From the NCBI GenBank assembly GCA_027493055.1, contig JAPUDO010000080.1, positions 1 through 58,938 on the forward strand: 58,938 bases of DNA, in the 5' to 3' direction. Of this stretch, positions 1 to 7,580 are shown piece by piece. The translations under genes were made by a program, and so were the position numbers. Source of the DNA: Niabella sp. GTDB lineage: Bacteria; Bacteroidota; Bacteroidia; Chitinophagales; Chitinophagaceae. Below the pieces are notes generated by a model. It did no database searches. It was not told the DNA's origin and saw only the letters and a list, made by a program, of their open reading frames with translations. Numbering within the stretch: the stretch's first letter is position 1; each line of letters opens with the position of its first letter.

Positions 1-147
1 AATACTATCTATAACAGCCCTGTCAAAGGTTTCGCTTAAAGGTAGTAAATTTTTGTTTTGATGCGCAGGCAGTAATACTGCTTCTCGGTTAGCCCGGTAC
101 CGCCTGGTCATGGCGGCGGCTTCTTCCAAAGTAATAGCATGTAACAT
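1..147 (-). CDS. Hypothetical protein, N-terminal part only (runs off the window)
   Basis: An open minus-strand frame starts at ATG 147 and continues past the window edge. The visible 49 residues begin MLHAITLEEAAAMTRRYRAN and continue with a segment ending in ETFDRAVIDSI. No signal peptide or membrane segment is visible. The composition (Arg-rich amphipathic helix, then a conserved-looking ETFDR stretch) resembles small cytoplasmic hypothetical proteins of Chitinophagaceae. I recall that likeness from memory and could not check it. A second ATG lies two codons downstream in another frame, so the start is supported only by the reading frame. No function is assigned. Confidence 0.55.
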   Translation of the reverse strand, partial: MLHAITLEEAAAMTRRYRANREAVLLPAHQNKNLLPLSETFDRAVIDSI

Positions 148-259
148 AAAAATAAGTTTGGTGAAACAGCAAATAAGCAATTTTAATATTGCTATCCTAT
201 ACCAAAAATGGTATATACCTGCAGATTTTAAAAAGTTTGCATTCTGGATATCTGCGTTT

Positions 260-1372
260 CTAAAAGATCAAAGTCTTAAACTGTTCCATGCTGTTGTCAA
301 ACATCACCAGCCTTGCCGCATAACCTGGTTTTATATAACCCATACAGTCATCCATCTTTATAGCTTTTGCTACACGACTGGTGGCCATTTCCACAGCTTC
401 CTGTACAGGTACCTGCAAATATTCCGCAGCATTTTTTACAGCATCTGCCATAGATATGGCAGCGCCGCCGAGGTTGCCATTACCATCGCGGTAGAAACCG
501 TCTGTTAATGTAATGCTTAGATTTTCCCAATGGAACTGCTGCTTTTTTCTTCCCAAAAATGCAGCGTCCGACAATAATATCAGCTTATCTCCTTTTTGCC
601 TGTAAGCCACTCTTGCCGCTGCGTAATGGCAATGGCCTCCGTCTAAAATAAGAGGAGCATACACATTGTTATTATCAAACGTAGCACCCACAAGTCCGCA
701 TTCCCTGTGGCCCATTTGCGTCATGGCATTATATAAATGCGTTACCAGGGTAATTCCTTTTGAAAAATAATATTGCGACTGATCATAATTGATGTTGCTA
801 TGCCCTATTGAAACATTAATGCCGCTATCCAGCAATAGCTGCAGCTGGCGCTCTGTAAAACATTCCGGGGCTATAGTAATTATTTTAATAACGTCACTGC
901 CCGTTTTTATAATTGTAAACAGTTCTTCATCAGTTGGCTTTCTTATGATATGCGCCGGGTGTGCGCCACGCTTTTCCACATTAATAAAAGGCCCTTCAAG
1001 ATGCATACCCAATATGCCGGGTTGCTTTTGCTTAAAACGCCTTACTACCTCAATAGCCTTTAGTATAGTTTCAAAATCAGAAGAGATAAGCGTGGGAACT
1101 ATAAAGCCTGTACCATAATCAAGACTGGCCTGGTACATATCCTCCAGCGCCGCTTCCGAAACTTCTTTAGAGAAATACAGATCGTAGCCGCCATTAGGCT
1201 GGATATCTATAAAAGCAGGAGCAATGTTTTTGCCTTCCGCATCATATATTGTGGCATTGGCCGGGGCTTGATCCGCAAAGTCTGTTATCTTACCGTTTTC
1301 AATAAGCAGCACTTTGTCATATACAATATTATCGCCCGTAAATATGGCCGCATTAATAACCGCTGTTAACAT
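260..1372 (-). CDS. nagA: N-acetylglucosamine-6-phosphate deacetylase
   Basis: Predicted to hydrolyse GlcNAc-6-phosphate to glucosamine-6-phosphate and acetate in the cytoplasm, a step in amino-sugar catabolism and cell-wall recycling. At 370 aa it is the usual length for the amidohydrolase-superfamily enzyme. Visible family motifs in order are the strand segment APAFIDIQPNGG (NagA proteins carry Gln here, not the HxH of other amidohydrolases), the metal-binding LEGPF, the His-containing SIGHS, THLYNAM, the ILDGGHCH segment, the catalytic-Asp segment LLSDAAF, and a GNLGGAA substrate loop. No nagB or nag regulator lies in the window, so its pathway partners are elsewhere. It is the last complete minus-strand gene before a truncated gene, and the 173 bp to rsmE suggest its own promoter. 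Identification is firm. Confidence 0.93.
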   Translation of the reverse strand: MLTAVINAAIFTGDNIVYDKVLLIENGKITDFADQAPANATIYDAEGKNIAPAFIDIQPNGGYDLYFSKEVSEAALEDMYQASLDYGTGFIVPTLISSDFETILKAIEVVRRFKQKQPGILGMHLEGPFINVEKRGAHPAHIIRKPTDEELFTIIKTGSDVIKIITIAPECFTERQLQLLLDSGINVSIGHSNINYDQSQYYFSKGITLVTHLYNAMTQMGHRECGLVGATFDNNNVYAPLILDGGHCHYAAARVAYRQKGDKLILLSDAAFLGRKKQQFHWENLSITLTDGFYRDGNGNLGGAAISMADAVKNAAEYLQVPVQEAVEMATSRVAKAIKMDDCMGYIKPGYAARLVMFDNSMEQFKTLIF

Positions 1373-1545
1373 AGCTGCAAAAGTAATATAACGGGCTCAA
1401 TGCCATTTAGGTTTTAGTGGTGGTATAACATTTTGAAAACTGCATATCCCGCTCTGGCCCGAAGTTGATACTGGTCGAAAAATGCCCCCTTGGGAGGGGA
1501 ATATCCCGATCCTGTTCAACACTTAATCCATTCTATATGGGAAGG

Positions 1546-2247
1546 TTACTCTACCCGCAGTAAAGCCGCAGCCACCATCCCGGCTGTTTCGGTCCTTAAC
1601 CGCGTACTGCCTAATGTAACCGGTCTATAACCCTTTTCTAAGGCCATCGTAATTTCTTCCTGTGTAAAATCGCCTTCAGGACCAATTAAAATAATGGAGG
1701 GAGAAGCGTGGTATTGCAATGACTGCTTATCTGTTTCTATACAATGCGCAATATATTTATTAGTCACAGCCTGAAAAGCTTCCGCATGTATAAAATCATC
1801 AAATGTAACAGGAGCCTGCAATTGCAATAGCCATGCCTGCTGACTTTGCAGCATAGCACTTACCAGGATGTTTTGTAAACGCTCTTCCTTAAACTTTTGC
1901 TTTTCGGTTCTTTTGGTAATTAAAGGTATTACCCTGCTTACACCTAATTCCGCAGCTTTTTCTAAAAACCACTCAAAGCGGGCAGCATTTTTAGTAAGAC
2001 CTATAGCGATGGTTACTTCAGGGCCTGTTTTTGGTTTAGGTTCTATAAAGTCAATTCTTACTTCACAATGCTTCTTATGATCGTTGGTGATAACCGCGGT
2101 AAGAAGATGCCCATTACCATCTGTCAGGTGCATGGCATCCCCGGTTTTCATACGCAGTGCCTGTATAGCATGGCGCGAATTATCTTCATCCAGCACTATG
2201 CTGCTTTGCCCAGGGTTGAACGATTGTATATAGAAGTAGGGTAACAA
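1546..2247 (-). CDS. rsmE: 16S rRNA (uracil(1498)-N(3))-methyltransferase RsmE, TTG start
   Basis: SAM-dependent SPOUT-class methyltransferase that modifies U1498 of 16S rRNA. The 233-aa length fits the family. An N-terminal PUA-like region (about 1-70) precedes the trefoil-knot domain with its signature GPEGDFTQEE and the C-terminal LGSTRLRTETAG. The start is unusual. The only upstream in-frame initiator is TTG at 2247, preceded within two codons by a TAA, and the first internal ATG would remove the PUA domain. The gene sits 10 bp downstream of a DUF5615 toxin gene and may be cotranscribed with that TA module. A diverged copy of its residues about 7-48 lies at 3664-3797, on the far side of the TA genes. 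Confidence 0.95.
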   Translation of the reverse strand: MLPYFYIQSFNPGQSSIVLDEDNSRHAIQALRMKTGDAMHLTDGNGHLLTAVITNDHKKHCEVRIDFIEPKPKTGPEVTIAIGLTKNAARFEWFLEKAAELGVSRVIPLITKRTEKQKFKEERLQNILVSAMLQSQQAWLLQLQAPVTFDDFIHAEAFQAVTNKYIAHCIETDKQSLQYHASPSIILIGPEGDFTQEEITMALEKGYRPVTLGSTRLRTETAGMVAAALLRVE

Positions 2248-2257
2248 GCTATTTTAT

Positions 2258-2587
2258 TTATGGTAGCGCAATAATGACAGGGCTTTTAGGCATTTGCCCT
2301 TTACTTAAATATTCCTTCACTTGTGGTATGAGTTTTACCAGCTCAGTATACTGGTTTGTTTTTGCCATCAATACAAAAACCGTAAGCGTATATTTCGAGA
2401 AATTTTGCTGATACTGTAAGTTTTTATCAAAGGTCAGCAAAGCGTCAAAACCGTTTTCCAATAAAAGGGTTAGCAGTTCCCCATTCTTAACGCCATTCCA
2501 TTGCCTATCCCTTACTGTAGAAACATCGTGTTCCGGGAAATCCAGTTTTAGTCTTTTGGGAAGATTCTCGTCAAGCAACAGCCTCAT
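2258..2587 (-). CDS. DUF5615-family PIN-like toxin
   Basis: A 109-aa protein of the PIN-like DUF5615 family, predicted to act as the nuclease toxin of a DUF433/DUF5615 TA pair. The N-terminus MRLLLDENLPKRLK carries the acidic LLDEN motif typical of these folds, and the central KNGELL...DALLTFDKNLQYQQN segment contains the second acidic site. Its start overlaps the antitoxin gene by 17 nt, which implies translational coupling. The pair at 42233-42773 has the same architecture and exactly the same overlap. Toxin function is known for few family members, so activity is inference from family and gene order. Confidence 0.82.
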   Translation of the reverse strand: MRLLLDENLPKRLKLDFPEHDVSTVRDRQWNGVKNGELLTLLLENGFDALLTFDKNLQYQQNFSKYTLTVFVLMAKTNQYTELVKLIPQVKEYLSKGQMPKSPVIIALP

Positions 2588-2810
2588 ATAGCTCTGCCAT
2601 ATTTTTTGAAGTTAAAAACTTATTAGCAATATCAAGCAGCGCTACTGCCTGCTCCCTTGACACAGTTGGAAAGTCGTCTAAAAATTCGTCTAAGGAAATA
2701 CCGGCCTCAAGATGATCGAATAAGCTTTCAACAGCAACTCTTGTACCTTTAAATACAGGTTGCCCGTTTAAGATATCCTTATTTATTGTTATAAGATCAT
2801 TGGCATTCAT
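2571..2810 (-). CDS. DUF433-family antitoxin
   Basis: A 79-aa DUF433 protein, the usual partner upstream of DUF5615. The family core is INKDILNGQPVFKGTRV followed by the helical segment SLFDHLEAGISLDEFLDDF and a C-terminal helix. DUF433 adopts a small HTH-like fold and is thought to bind the toxin and the operator. It is the first gene of a probable operon DUF433-DUF5615-rsmE, reading away from the HigBA-like module upstream. The 79 residues match the family length, and the ATG at 2810 is the only sensible start. Confidence 0.83.
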   Translation of the reverse strand: MNANDLITINKDILNGQPVFKGTRVAVESLFDHLEAGISLDEFLDDFPTVSREQAVALLDIANKFLTSKNMAELYEAVA

Positions 2811-2926
2811 ACAGCAAAGTTAATAAAATAGAGGTATTTGCCCATACTAATGGCAAGCAAAAGGAAGGTCATCTATTCGTCTGCCGCATAGCAGTAATCC
2901 CAATGCTGTGCTCGCTCTACATTCTC

Positions 2927-3268
2927 TCAAAGGAGCTGTAATCTTTGGTTCTCAATTGTAACGTTGAAATGGATATCTGCTTTTAATGCCTTAAACACTT
3001 TCAATACGGTGTCAATTGTAGCACTGTTACTGCTACTTTCTAACTTTGAAATCTGGGCTTTTTGTACACCAACAAGCTTGCCTAATTGTTCCTGTGTTAA
3101 GTTACGTTCCTGCCTTGCCGTTTTGATCATTCGCCCTAAAAGTTCCATGCGAAGTTCGTATTCGTATTCATCACGACCAGGCGTACCCACTTTGCCGATG
3201 TATTTATCCTTCATTTCGGCAAGAGAGTACGATTTCATTTGTGTCTTCGCCATGATGTTATTCTTCAT
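2927..3268 (-). CDS. XRE-family antitoxin (HigA-like)
   Basis: About 113 aa. A short N-terminal segment (MKSYSLAEMKDKYIGK) is followed by a Cro/CI-type helix-turn-helix, RQERNLTQEQLGKLVGVQKA, then QISKLESSSNSATIDTVLKV. Predicted to neutralise and autoregulate with the RelE-fold toxin encoded just upstream. The toxin-first order is the HigBA arrangement. An in-frame ATG farther upstream (3370) would overlap the toxin gene and add a low-complexity basic stretch, so I prefer ATG 3268. ATG 3253 is also possible. The gap to the toxin stop is 64 bp with this start. Confidence 0.82.
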   Translation of the reverse strand: MKNNIMAKTQMKSYSLAEMKDKYIGKVGTPGRDEYEYELRMELLGRMIKTARQERNLTQEQLGKLVGVQKAQISKLESSSNSATIDTVLKVFKALKADIHFNVTIENQRLQLL

Positions 3269-3332
3269 TTTTAAGTTCAAAATATTTCTTTCTGATTCTC
3301 TCTGCTCTTGAAATATCCTCAGCAGAAGTCTT

Positions 3333-3599
3333 TTACTCTTTCTTAATAAAGCCATGAGTTGCAAAAACAAGTGTCTGCGTTGGCTCTGTCTTGTCCCAAA
3401 AAGCGAGCAGTCTTATTTGAAACCCGGCGTACAATGTGCGAAATTCCCAAATTTCATTTTTAATCTTTTTAAAGAGTCTTGGGTCATTCGTTTGCTCAGC
3501 GATGTCGATATTGTAAAACACTTTTTTAACTGCTTTCGGATCAAGTCCTGCAATGAACTTTTCCGCTTCTTTTAAAAATCGTGTTTCAAAATATTTCAC
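3333..3599 (-). CDS. RelE/HigB-type toxin (phage Gp49-like family)
   Basis: An 88-aa RelE-fold protein. It begins MKYFETRFLKEAEKFIAGLD and carries the Gp49-like core NEIWEFRTLYAGFQIRLLAFWD with the closing strand LVFATHGFIKK. Members cleave mRNA at the ribosome. It is the first gene of the module, followed by its XRE antitoxin. A near-perfect Bacteroidota -7 box sits 15 bp upstream of the ATG, so the transcript leader would be very short. The module lies between rsmE and a fragment of a second rsmE copy. Confidence 0.83.
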   Translation of the reverse strand: MKYFETRFLKEAEKFIAGLDPKAVKKVFYNIDIAEQTNDPRLFKKIKNEIWEFRTLYAGFQIRLLAFWDKTEPTQTLVFATHGFIKKE

Positions 3600-3613
3600 A
3601 GGTAATGTTTGGA

Positions 3614-3621
3614 CAAAGATA
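3614..3621 (-). promoter_or_regulatory. Predicted -7 promoter box of the higBA-like module
   Basis: Read on the minus strand this is TATCTTTG, an exact match to the Bacteroidota TAnnTTTG -7 element. It lies 15 nt before the toxin ATG. No convincing -33 TTTG was found at the right distance. Confidence 0.45.
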
Positions 3622-3663
3622 AAGAATGGTTTCTAAAATTGGAAACTTATATTATCAGCAGAA

Positions 3664-3797
3664 AGTAGCTGCCCCTCACATCTGTCAGGGGCATCAAATC
3701 TCCGTTCTTCATCCTTAATACCGATGTGGTATGGCGCGAATTATCTTCGTCCAGCACTATGCTGCTTTGTTCGGAGTTGAAAGATTGTATTGAAGAA
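3664..3797 (-). pseudogene. Remnant of a second rsmE gene (N-terminal fragment)
   Basis: The minus-strand translation contains IQSFNSEQSSIVLDEDNSRH followed by LRMKNGDLMPLTD. This matches residues about 7-48 of the intact RsmE encoded at 1546-2247 at roughly 29 of 40 positions, with nucleotide stretches such as TGGCGCGAATTATCTTC shared. The fragment has no start and no downstream continuation, and ends where the higBA-like module begins. It is diverged, so it is not a fresh duplication. It is either an old duplicate or the native copy left behind when a segment with TA genes and a second rsmE arrived. The rest of the 3600-3906 gap holds low-information sequence built from short CTGTAACC-type words. 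Confidence 0.8.
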
Positions 3798-3906
3798 ATT
3801 ATACAAATGACTCAGGTGTTGGGACAACCTGTAATCAGCATCCAGTATCCAGCAACCTGTAACCAGTAACTTACTATGAACCATCACCCATGAACTATGA
3901 AGCACC

Positions 3907-5484
3907 CTAAAACGGCGCTTCATCCAGCTCATCATCGCTCATGTTGTTCATTTTACTTTGCGCCTGGAACAGCCTTGCGCCACCGCCATCTGCATCGTCA
4001 TTCACAGGGCGCCAGGTTCCGCCACCCAGGCCAATGGCATTATAAGGATCATCGTCCCAGGTGATGAATTTTTGTATATGCAGCAACGCTTTCAGCTTAA
4101 CGGTTTCCAAAGAACCGTTACGGTGCTTGGCTATTTTAACTTCCGTTAATCCTTTCTGGTCCTCCCCTTCGGCACTGGTGTTCATATCGTAATAGTCAGG
4201 GCGATAGAGGAACATTACCATATCGGCGTCCTGCTCAATAGCGCCCGATTCACGGAGATCGCTCAGCTGCGGTACACGGCTGCCATCTTTGGAACCCCTG
4301 GTTTCTACCGCACGGCTTAACTGCGACAATGCAATAATGGGTATATTCAGCTCCTTTGCCAAACCTTTTAAGTTCCGGCTGATGGTGCTGATCTCCTGCT
4401 CACGGTTACCATTGCGGTTATCACCGGCCCCGCTCATCAGCTGCAGGTAATCAATGATCACCATCCCTATATTATGCTTATTCTTCAGCTTGCGGCATTT
4501 GGCGCGCAATTCAAAAATATTCAGCGCAGCCGTATCATCAATAAACAAAGGCGCCTGGGATAAGCGCTGGATACCTTTGGTGTACAGCTGCTTCATTTCA
4601 TGCTCTTCCATTTTACCACGGGCAATTTTTTCCAGCATGATCTCACTTTCGGCAGCCAGCACCCGCTGTACCAGCTGCGCTGCGCTCATTTCCAGGGAGA
4701 AGAAAGCCACCGGCGTTGGTTTTGCCGGGTTCATAATGGCATTACGCGCCAGGTTTAATGCAAAGGCCGTTTTACCCACTGCCGGCCTTGCTGCCAGGAT
4801 AATAAGGTCGCTGTTCTGCCAGCCGTAAGTAACTTTATCCAGGGGTTTAAAACCGCTGGGCACACCGGTTACATCCTCATTGCGGTGACGCAGATCTTCA
4901 ATGCGCTTAATAGTATCCACCAGCACTGAGTCAATGGACTGCATGGTGCTCTTCATGTGGGAATTGGTAATTTCAAACAGCTTCGATTCAGCATCATCCA
5001 GCAGGTCAAACACATCGGCGCTATCTTCATAAGCATCGCTCAAAATCTCACCACTGATGCGTATCAGCTCACGCTGGATGAACTTCTGCATAATAATACG
5101 CGCATGTGATTCTACATTGGCAGCAGATACCACTGTATTGGTTAGCCGGGTAACATAGTAGGGCCCGCCAACCATTTCCAGCTCTTCCTTGCTGCGCAGC
5201 TCTTCCACTACCGTAAGTATATCAATAGGCTGGCTTTTATTGGCCAGCGATTGAATGGCCCTGAATATACGCTGGTGCGCATCCACGTAAAAACATTCCG
5301 GGTTGCGGATGGTTTCTATTACGGCATCAAAAGCGCCTTTCTCCAGCATGATGGCGCCCAGCACGGCTTCTTCCAGCTCACGCGCCTGCGGTGGCACTTT
5401 CCCATACACCATGGTGCCCATATCTACTGCGCTGCCTGTTCTTCTTTTCTGTTTCCTGTCTTTATTTAAGTTAATAGGGTCCAT
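3907..5484 (-). CDS. dnaB: Replicative DNA helicase DnaB
   Basis: Hexameric 5'-3' helicase that unwinds DNA at the replication fork. The 525 aa include an N-terminal extension (MDPINLNKDRKQKRRTG), the DnaB N-terminal collar domain (about 30-135), a linker helix, and the RecA-like ATPase with Walker A ARPAVGKTA (about 233-241), Walker B VIIDYLQLM and the segment LAKELNIPIIALSQLSR. The acidic C-terminal tail ends DDELDEAPF. No intein is present. The gene stands alone: a 200-bp gap separates it from the unknown gene upstream, and TA modules lie downstream. Confidence 0.97.
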   Translation of the reverse strand: MDPINLNKDRKQKRRTGSAVDMGTMVYGKVPPQARELEEAVLGAIMLEKGAFDAVIETIRNPECFYVDAHQRIFRAIQSLANKSQPIDILTVVEELRSKEELEMVGGPYYVTRLTNTVVSAANVESHARIIMQKFIQRELIRISGEILSDAYEDSADVFDLLDDAESKLFEITNSHMKSTMQSIDSVLVDTIKRIEDLRHRNEDVTGVPSGFKPLDKVTYGWQNSDLIILAARPAVGKTAFALNLARNAIMNPAKPTPVAFFSLEMSAAQLVQRVLAAESEIMLEKIARGKMEEHEMKQLYTKGIQRLSQAPLFIDDTAALNIFELRAKCRKLKNKHNIGMVIIDYLQLMSGAGDNRNGNREQEISTISRNLKGLAKELNIPIIALSQLSRAVETRGSKDGSRVPQLSDLRESGAIEQDADMVMFLYRPDYYDMNTSAEGEDQKGLTEVKIAKHRNGSLETVKLKALLHIQKFITWDDDPYNAIGLGGGTWRPVNDDADGGGARLFQAQSKMNNMSDDELDEAPF

Positions 5485-5688
5485 TGTTCAATTCAAACGA
5501 TAAAATATCCGGTCATCAGTTATTACCAACGATTCGATGGGGTGCAATCCAACTTGTTTTTGTAAAATATATGTTGAGGTTGTTATCTACCCGCGAAATC
5601 AAAGGGCGAATTTAGACCCTAAAAAGGGTAGAAAAAAATCTTTATTTCCAAACATTTTCTATACAGGAAAAATGGGGTTATCCACATT

Positions 5689-6288
5689 TCAATATAACCG
5701 TTCAAACTCCATCGATCCTTTCTTTTTATAATACACAAAATCTTCAGCAGTGTAAATCAATTCGGCTCCCAATGTGCCAACAGGACGGGGATGTTGCGAT
5801 GCTGTCAGCCTGCTTTTCAGCTTAGGGTTGTTATCAATTAATTGGGTGAGCAGGTTTCTTAAAGAGATGGCAGAGGCGCAGATCATAAATACCTGGTGTT
5901 CGGGACCCATGGTCAGCAAATCTGTGAGGCGGGTGCTTCTTCCTTTTTTATTGGTCATCAATACCCAGCTCCATATATCTTCTATCAATATAAAAACAGG
6001 GGCTTTAACAGCAGCAGCTTTCCTTCTTGCTTTTAATTCTTTATAAGCCATTTCCAGCAGCACAATATCAGGTTCCGCTACCAGGTTTTTGTTAAGCTCC
6101 TTCAATTTTTCAACCGGCAATGTTGATGCAGACAGCAATACTTTAACCTGCTGACCAAAGCAGGCCAGCAAATTCTGGAACAGCAATTCGATCTGCCCCT
6201 TTTCCACATAAGAAACAAACAGGTTGCTTTCAGCTATTGGTACTAAATAGTCTGACCCATCACTTCGTTTTGCTATCGCCAACTGCAT
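5689..6288 (-). CDS. Conserved hypothetical protein, possibly a degenerate RecA/FtsK-like fold
   Basis: A 199-aa soluble protein without signal peptide or membrane helices. The second half has a Walker-B-like strand, APVFILIEDIWSWVL, then SRLTDLL-like and HQVFMICASAISLRNLLTQL segments, which recall the strand order of FtsK/HerA-type ATPases. There is no P-loop anywhere. It could be a non-catalytic partner or a truncated ATPase derivative. It is codirectional with dnaB, 204 bp upstream of it. I do not recognise a named family, and the FtsK likeness is only an impression from motif order. Confidence 0.6.
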   Translation of the reverse strand: MQLAIAKRSDGSDYLVPIAESNLFVSYVEKGQIELLFQNLLACFGQQVKVLLSASTLPVEKLKELNKNLVAEPDIVLLEMAYKELKARRKAAAVKAPVFILIEDIWSWVLMTNKKGRSTRLTDLLTMGPEHQVFMICASAISLRNLLTQLIDNNPKLKSRLTASQHPRPVGTLGAELIYTAEDFVYYKKKGSMEFERLY

Positions 6289-6400
6289 TTCATCAAATAC
6301 TTATTATTATACTCTGCAAAGGGGGCAGTCGTTTCATTTCTGAATAATCTTTTCTCTACATATTGAAGATTAAGCAACCGTTATTAAAAAAGTCGTACGG

Positions 6401-6802
6401 CTATCCCGTATATACTTTTAGCCCTTCGCTCTTATACTTCATCACATTTTCATCTACCGTTATTAAAGTGTAATTGTTAGTTATGGCAGTCCATATAAGC
6501 ATCCGGTCAAAAGGATCTTTATGCCAGGTGGCTTTTAGCTGATGATAGGAGCTGCACACACTGGCATGCAGGGGTTCAATTAAAAAAGACATCTCCTCGC
6601 ATATTGCCGGCAAGTCCTGCGGACTAACATTTTGCAGTTCCAATTTGCCCAACGAATTTTTTAATGAAACTTCCCAAAAGCTGATAGCGCTAACTATTAC
6701 CAGGTTTTTAGGATCTGTAAGCGTATCTTTTAATTTACCAGGAATTCGCTTAGTGTCCAGGATGGACCAAAGCATATAATGGGTGTCCAGCAAATATTTC
6801 AT
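6401..6802 (-). CDS. PIN-domain ribonuclease toxin (VapC-type, Sll0205-like)
   Basis: A 133-aa PIN nuclease. The start MKYLLDTHYMLWSI is the LLDTHxxLW signature of Sll0205-like PIN toxins. The other acidic positions are visible in SFWEVSLK, in DPFDRMLIWTA and in the C-terminal TVDENV segment. Together these make the Mg-binding site for RNA cleavage. Its ATG overlaps the antitoxin stop as ATGA (4 nt), a classic translational coupling. The neighbouring small protein is of the Phd/YefM type usually paired with this PIN subgroup. Confidence 0.88.
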   Translation of the reverse strand: MKYLLDTHYMLWSILDTKRIPGKLKDTLTDPKNLVIVSAISFWEVSLKNSLGKLELQNVSPQDLPAICEEMSFLIEPLHASVCSSYHQLKATWHKDPFDRMLIWTAITNNYTLITVDENVMKYKSEGLKVYTG

Positions 6803-7041
6803 AGGCTTAAAAATTCTTCTTCCGATATCTTGAAATCTTTCGCAAATGTTGCCTTTGCCACACCATCCAATAACCCTATCTTCCTTTTTTTCTTTTCTTC
6901 ATTCTTAGGCACCAGCCGGGCTACAATTTCTTTCCTTTTACCAAAGGAAATGCCTATTTCTTCTCCGGCTAATACCCTTTTGAGCATTTCCGAAAAATTT
7001 GTTTTAAATTCTCCTACGGTTACGACCTGCATACTTTTCAT
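6799..7041 (-). CDS. Phd/YefM-type antitoxin
   Basis: About 80 aa from ATG 7041 (an ATG at 7032 is also possible). The N-terminus MQVVTVGEFKTNFSEMLKRV has the Phd/YefM pattern in which a short strand and helix form the DNA-binding dimer. Then comes EEIGISFGKRKEIVARLVP, and a charged C-terminus (AKDFKISEEEFLSL) likely wraps the toxin. A longer in-frame extension to 7155 crosses a perfect palindrome that looks like its operator, so the shorter start is preferred. Confidence 0.84.
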   Translation of the reverse strand: MKSMQVVTVGEFKTNFSEMLKRVLAGEEIGISFGKRKEIVARLVPKNEEKKKRKIGLLDGVAKATFAKDFKISEEEFLSL

Positions 7042-7056
7042 TTTTGTAAAACTACA

Positions 7057-7083
7057 TTTTTCTTGACAAGTTGTCAAGAAAAA
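7057..7083. promoter_or_regulatory. Perfect palindrome, probable TA operator
   Basis: Two 13-nt arms, TTTTTCTTGACAA and TTGTCAAGAAAAA, are exact reverse complements around a single central G. The palindrome ends 16 bp upstream of the antitoxin ATG at 7041. Antitoxins of this class usually repress their own operon through such a site. Confidence 0.7.
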
Positions 7084-7580
7084 ATCAGGGCCAACGCACA
7101 AATTTACTTCTTTAAAAACCCGAACAAACGTTGCGCAGCTACGCAGCGCCTTCAACCGGGAAACTAATATCTTCTATAACCGGGTTACCGCGACGAAGAT
7201 AAAGCACCAATTCAGCCGCGTAGATTATAAAGAAAGGAAAGCAAACAGGACACATAAAACTTTTTCAAATATGCCCAACTGAAGCAGGATGCTTTCCCCT
7301 TCTCCGTGCGGAGTTCCGATTTTTCGGGAAGGGGATGAGGCGAAACGCGAAAAATATTTATGCACCCAGCAAACAACCCTCTCAACTGCAGAACGGCGAT
7401 ATATTTAAATTTATGCGTCCGCCCTGAGAAAAAATATACCCCTCCTGTTGCGAAACAGACCTTTTTCCCGTCTATCCTTATAATATTCTAAACACAAAAC
7501 AACGCCAGTAATATGAAATAAAGCATGAAAATTTTTATGCGGCATTCCATCTGACAATTGAAAAAACAAAAAATATACAG
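7084..7580. other. Intergenic region between the PIN/Phd module and the serpin gene
   Basis: No gene is supported in these roughly 500 bp. The only notable structure is an imperfect inverted repeat at about 7294-7336 (TCCCCTTCTCC facing GGGAAGGGGA). The serpin promoter must lie in the last 100 bp, but no clean TAnnTTTG box is seen. Confidence 0.6.

Noticed and set aside
1440-1545. CCCCCTTGGGAGGGG between nagA and rsmE as a terminator
   Set aside because: The stem is short and no T-run follows on the minus strand, so I did not list it.
3741-3935. Minus-strand frame of 64 codons before the dnaB 3' end
   Set aside because: It is a different frame through the rsmE fragment and short repeated CTGTAACC-type words.
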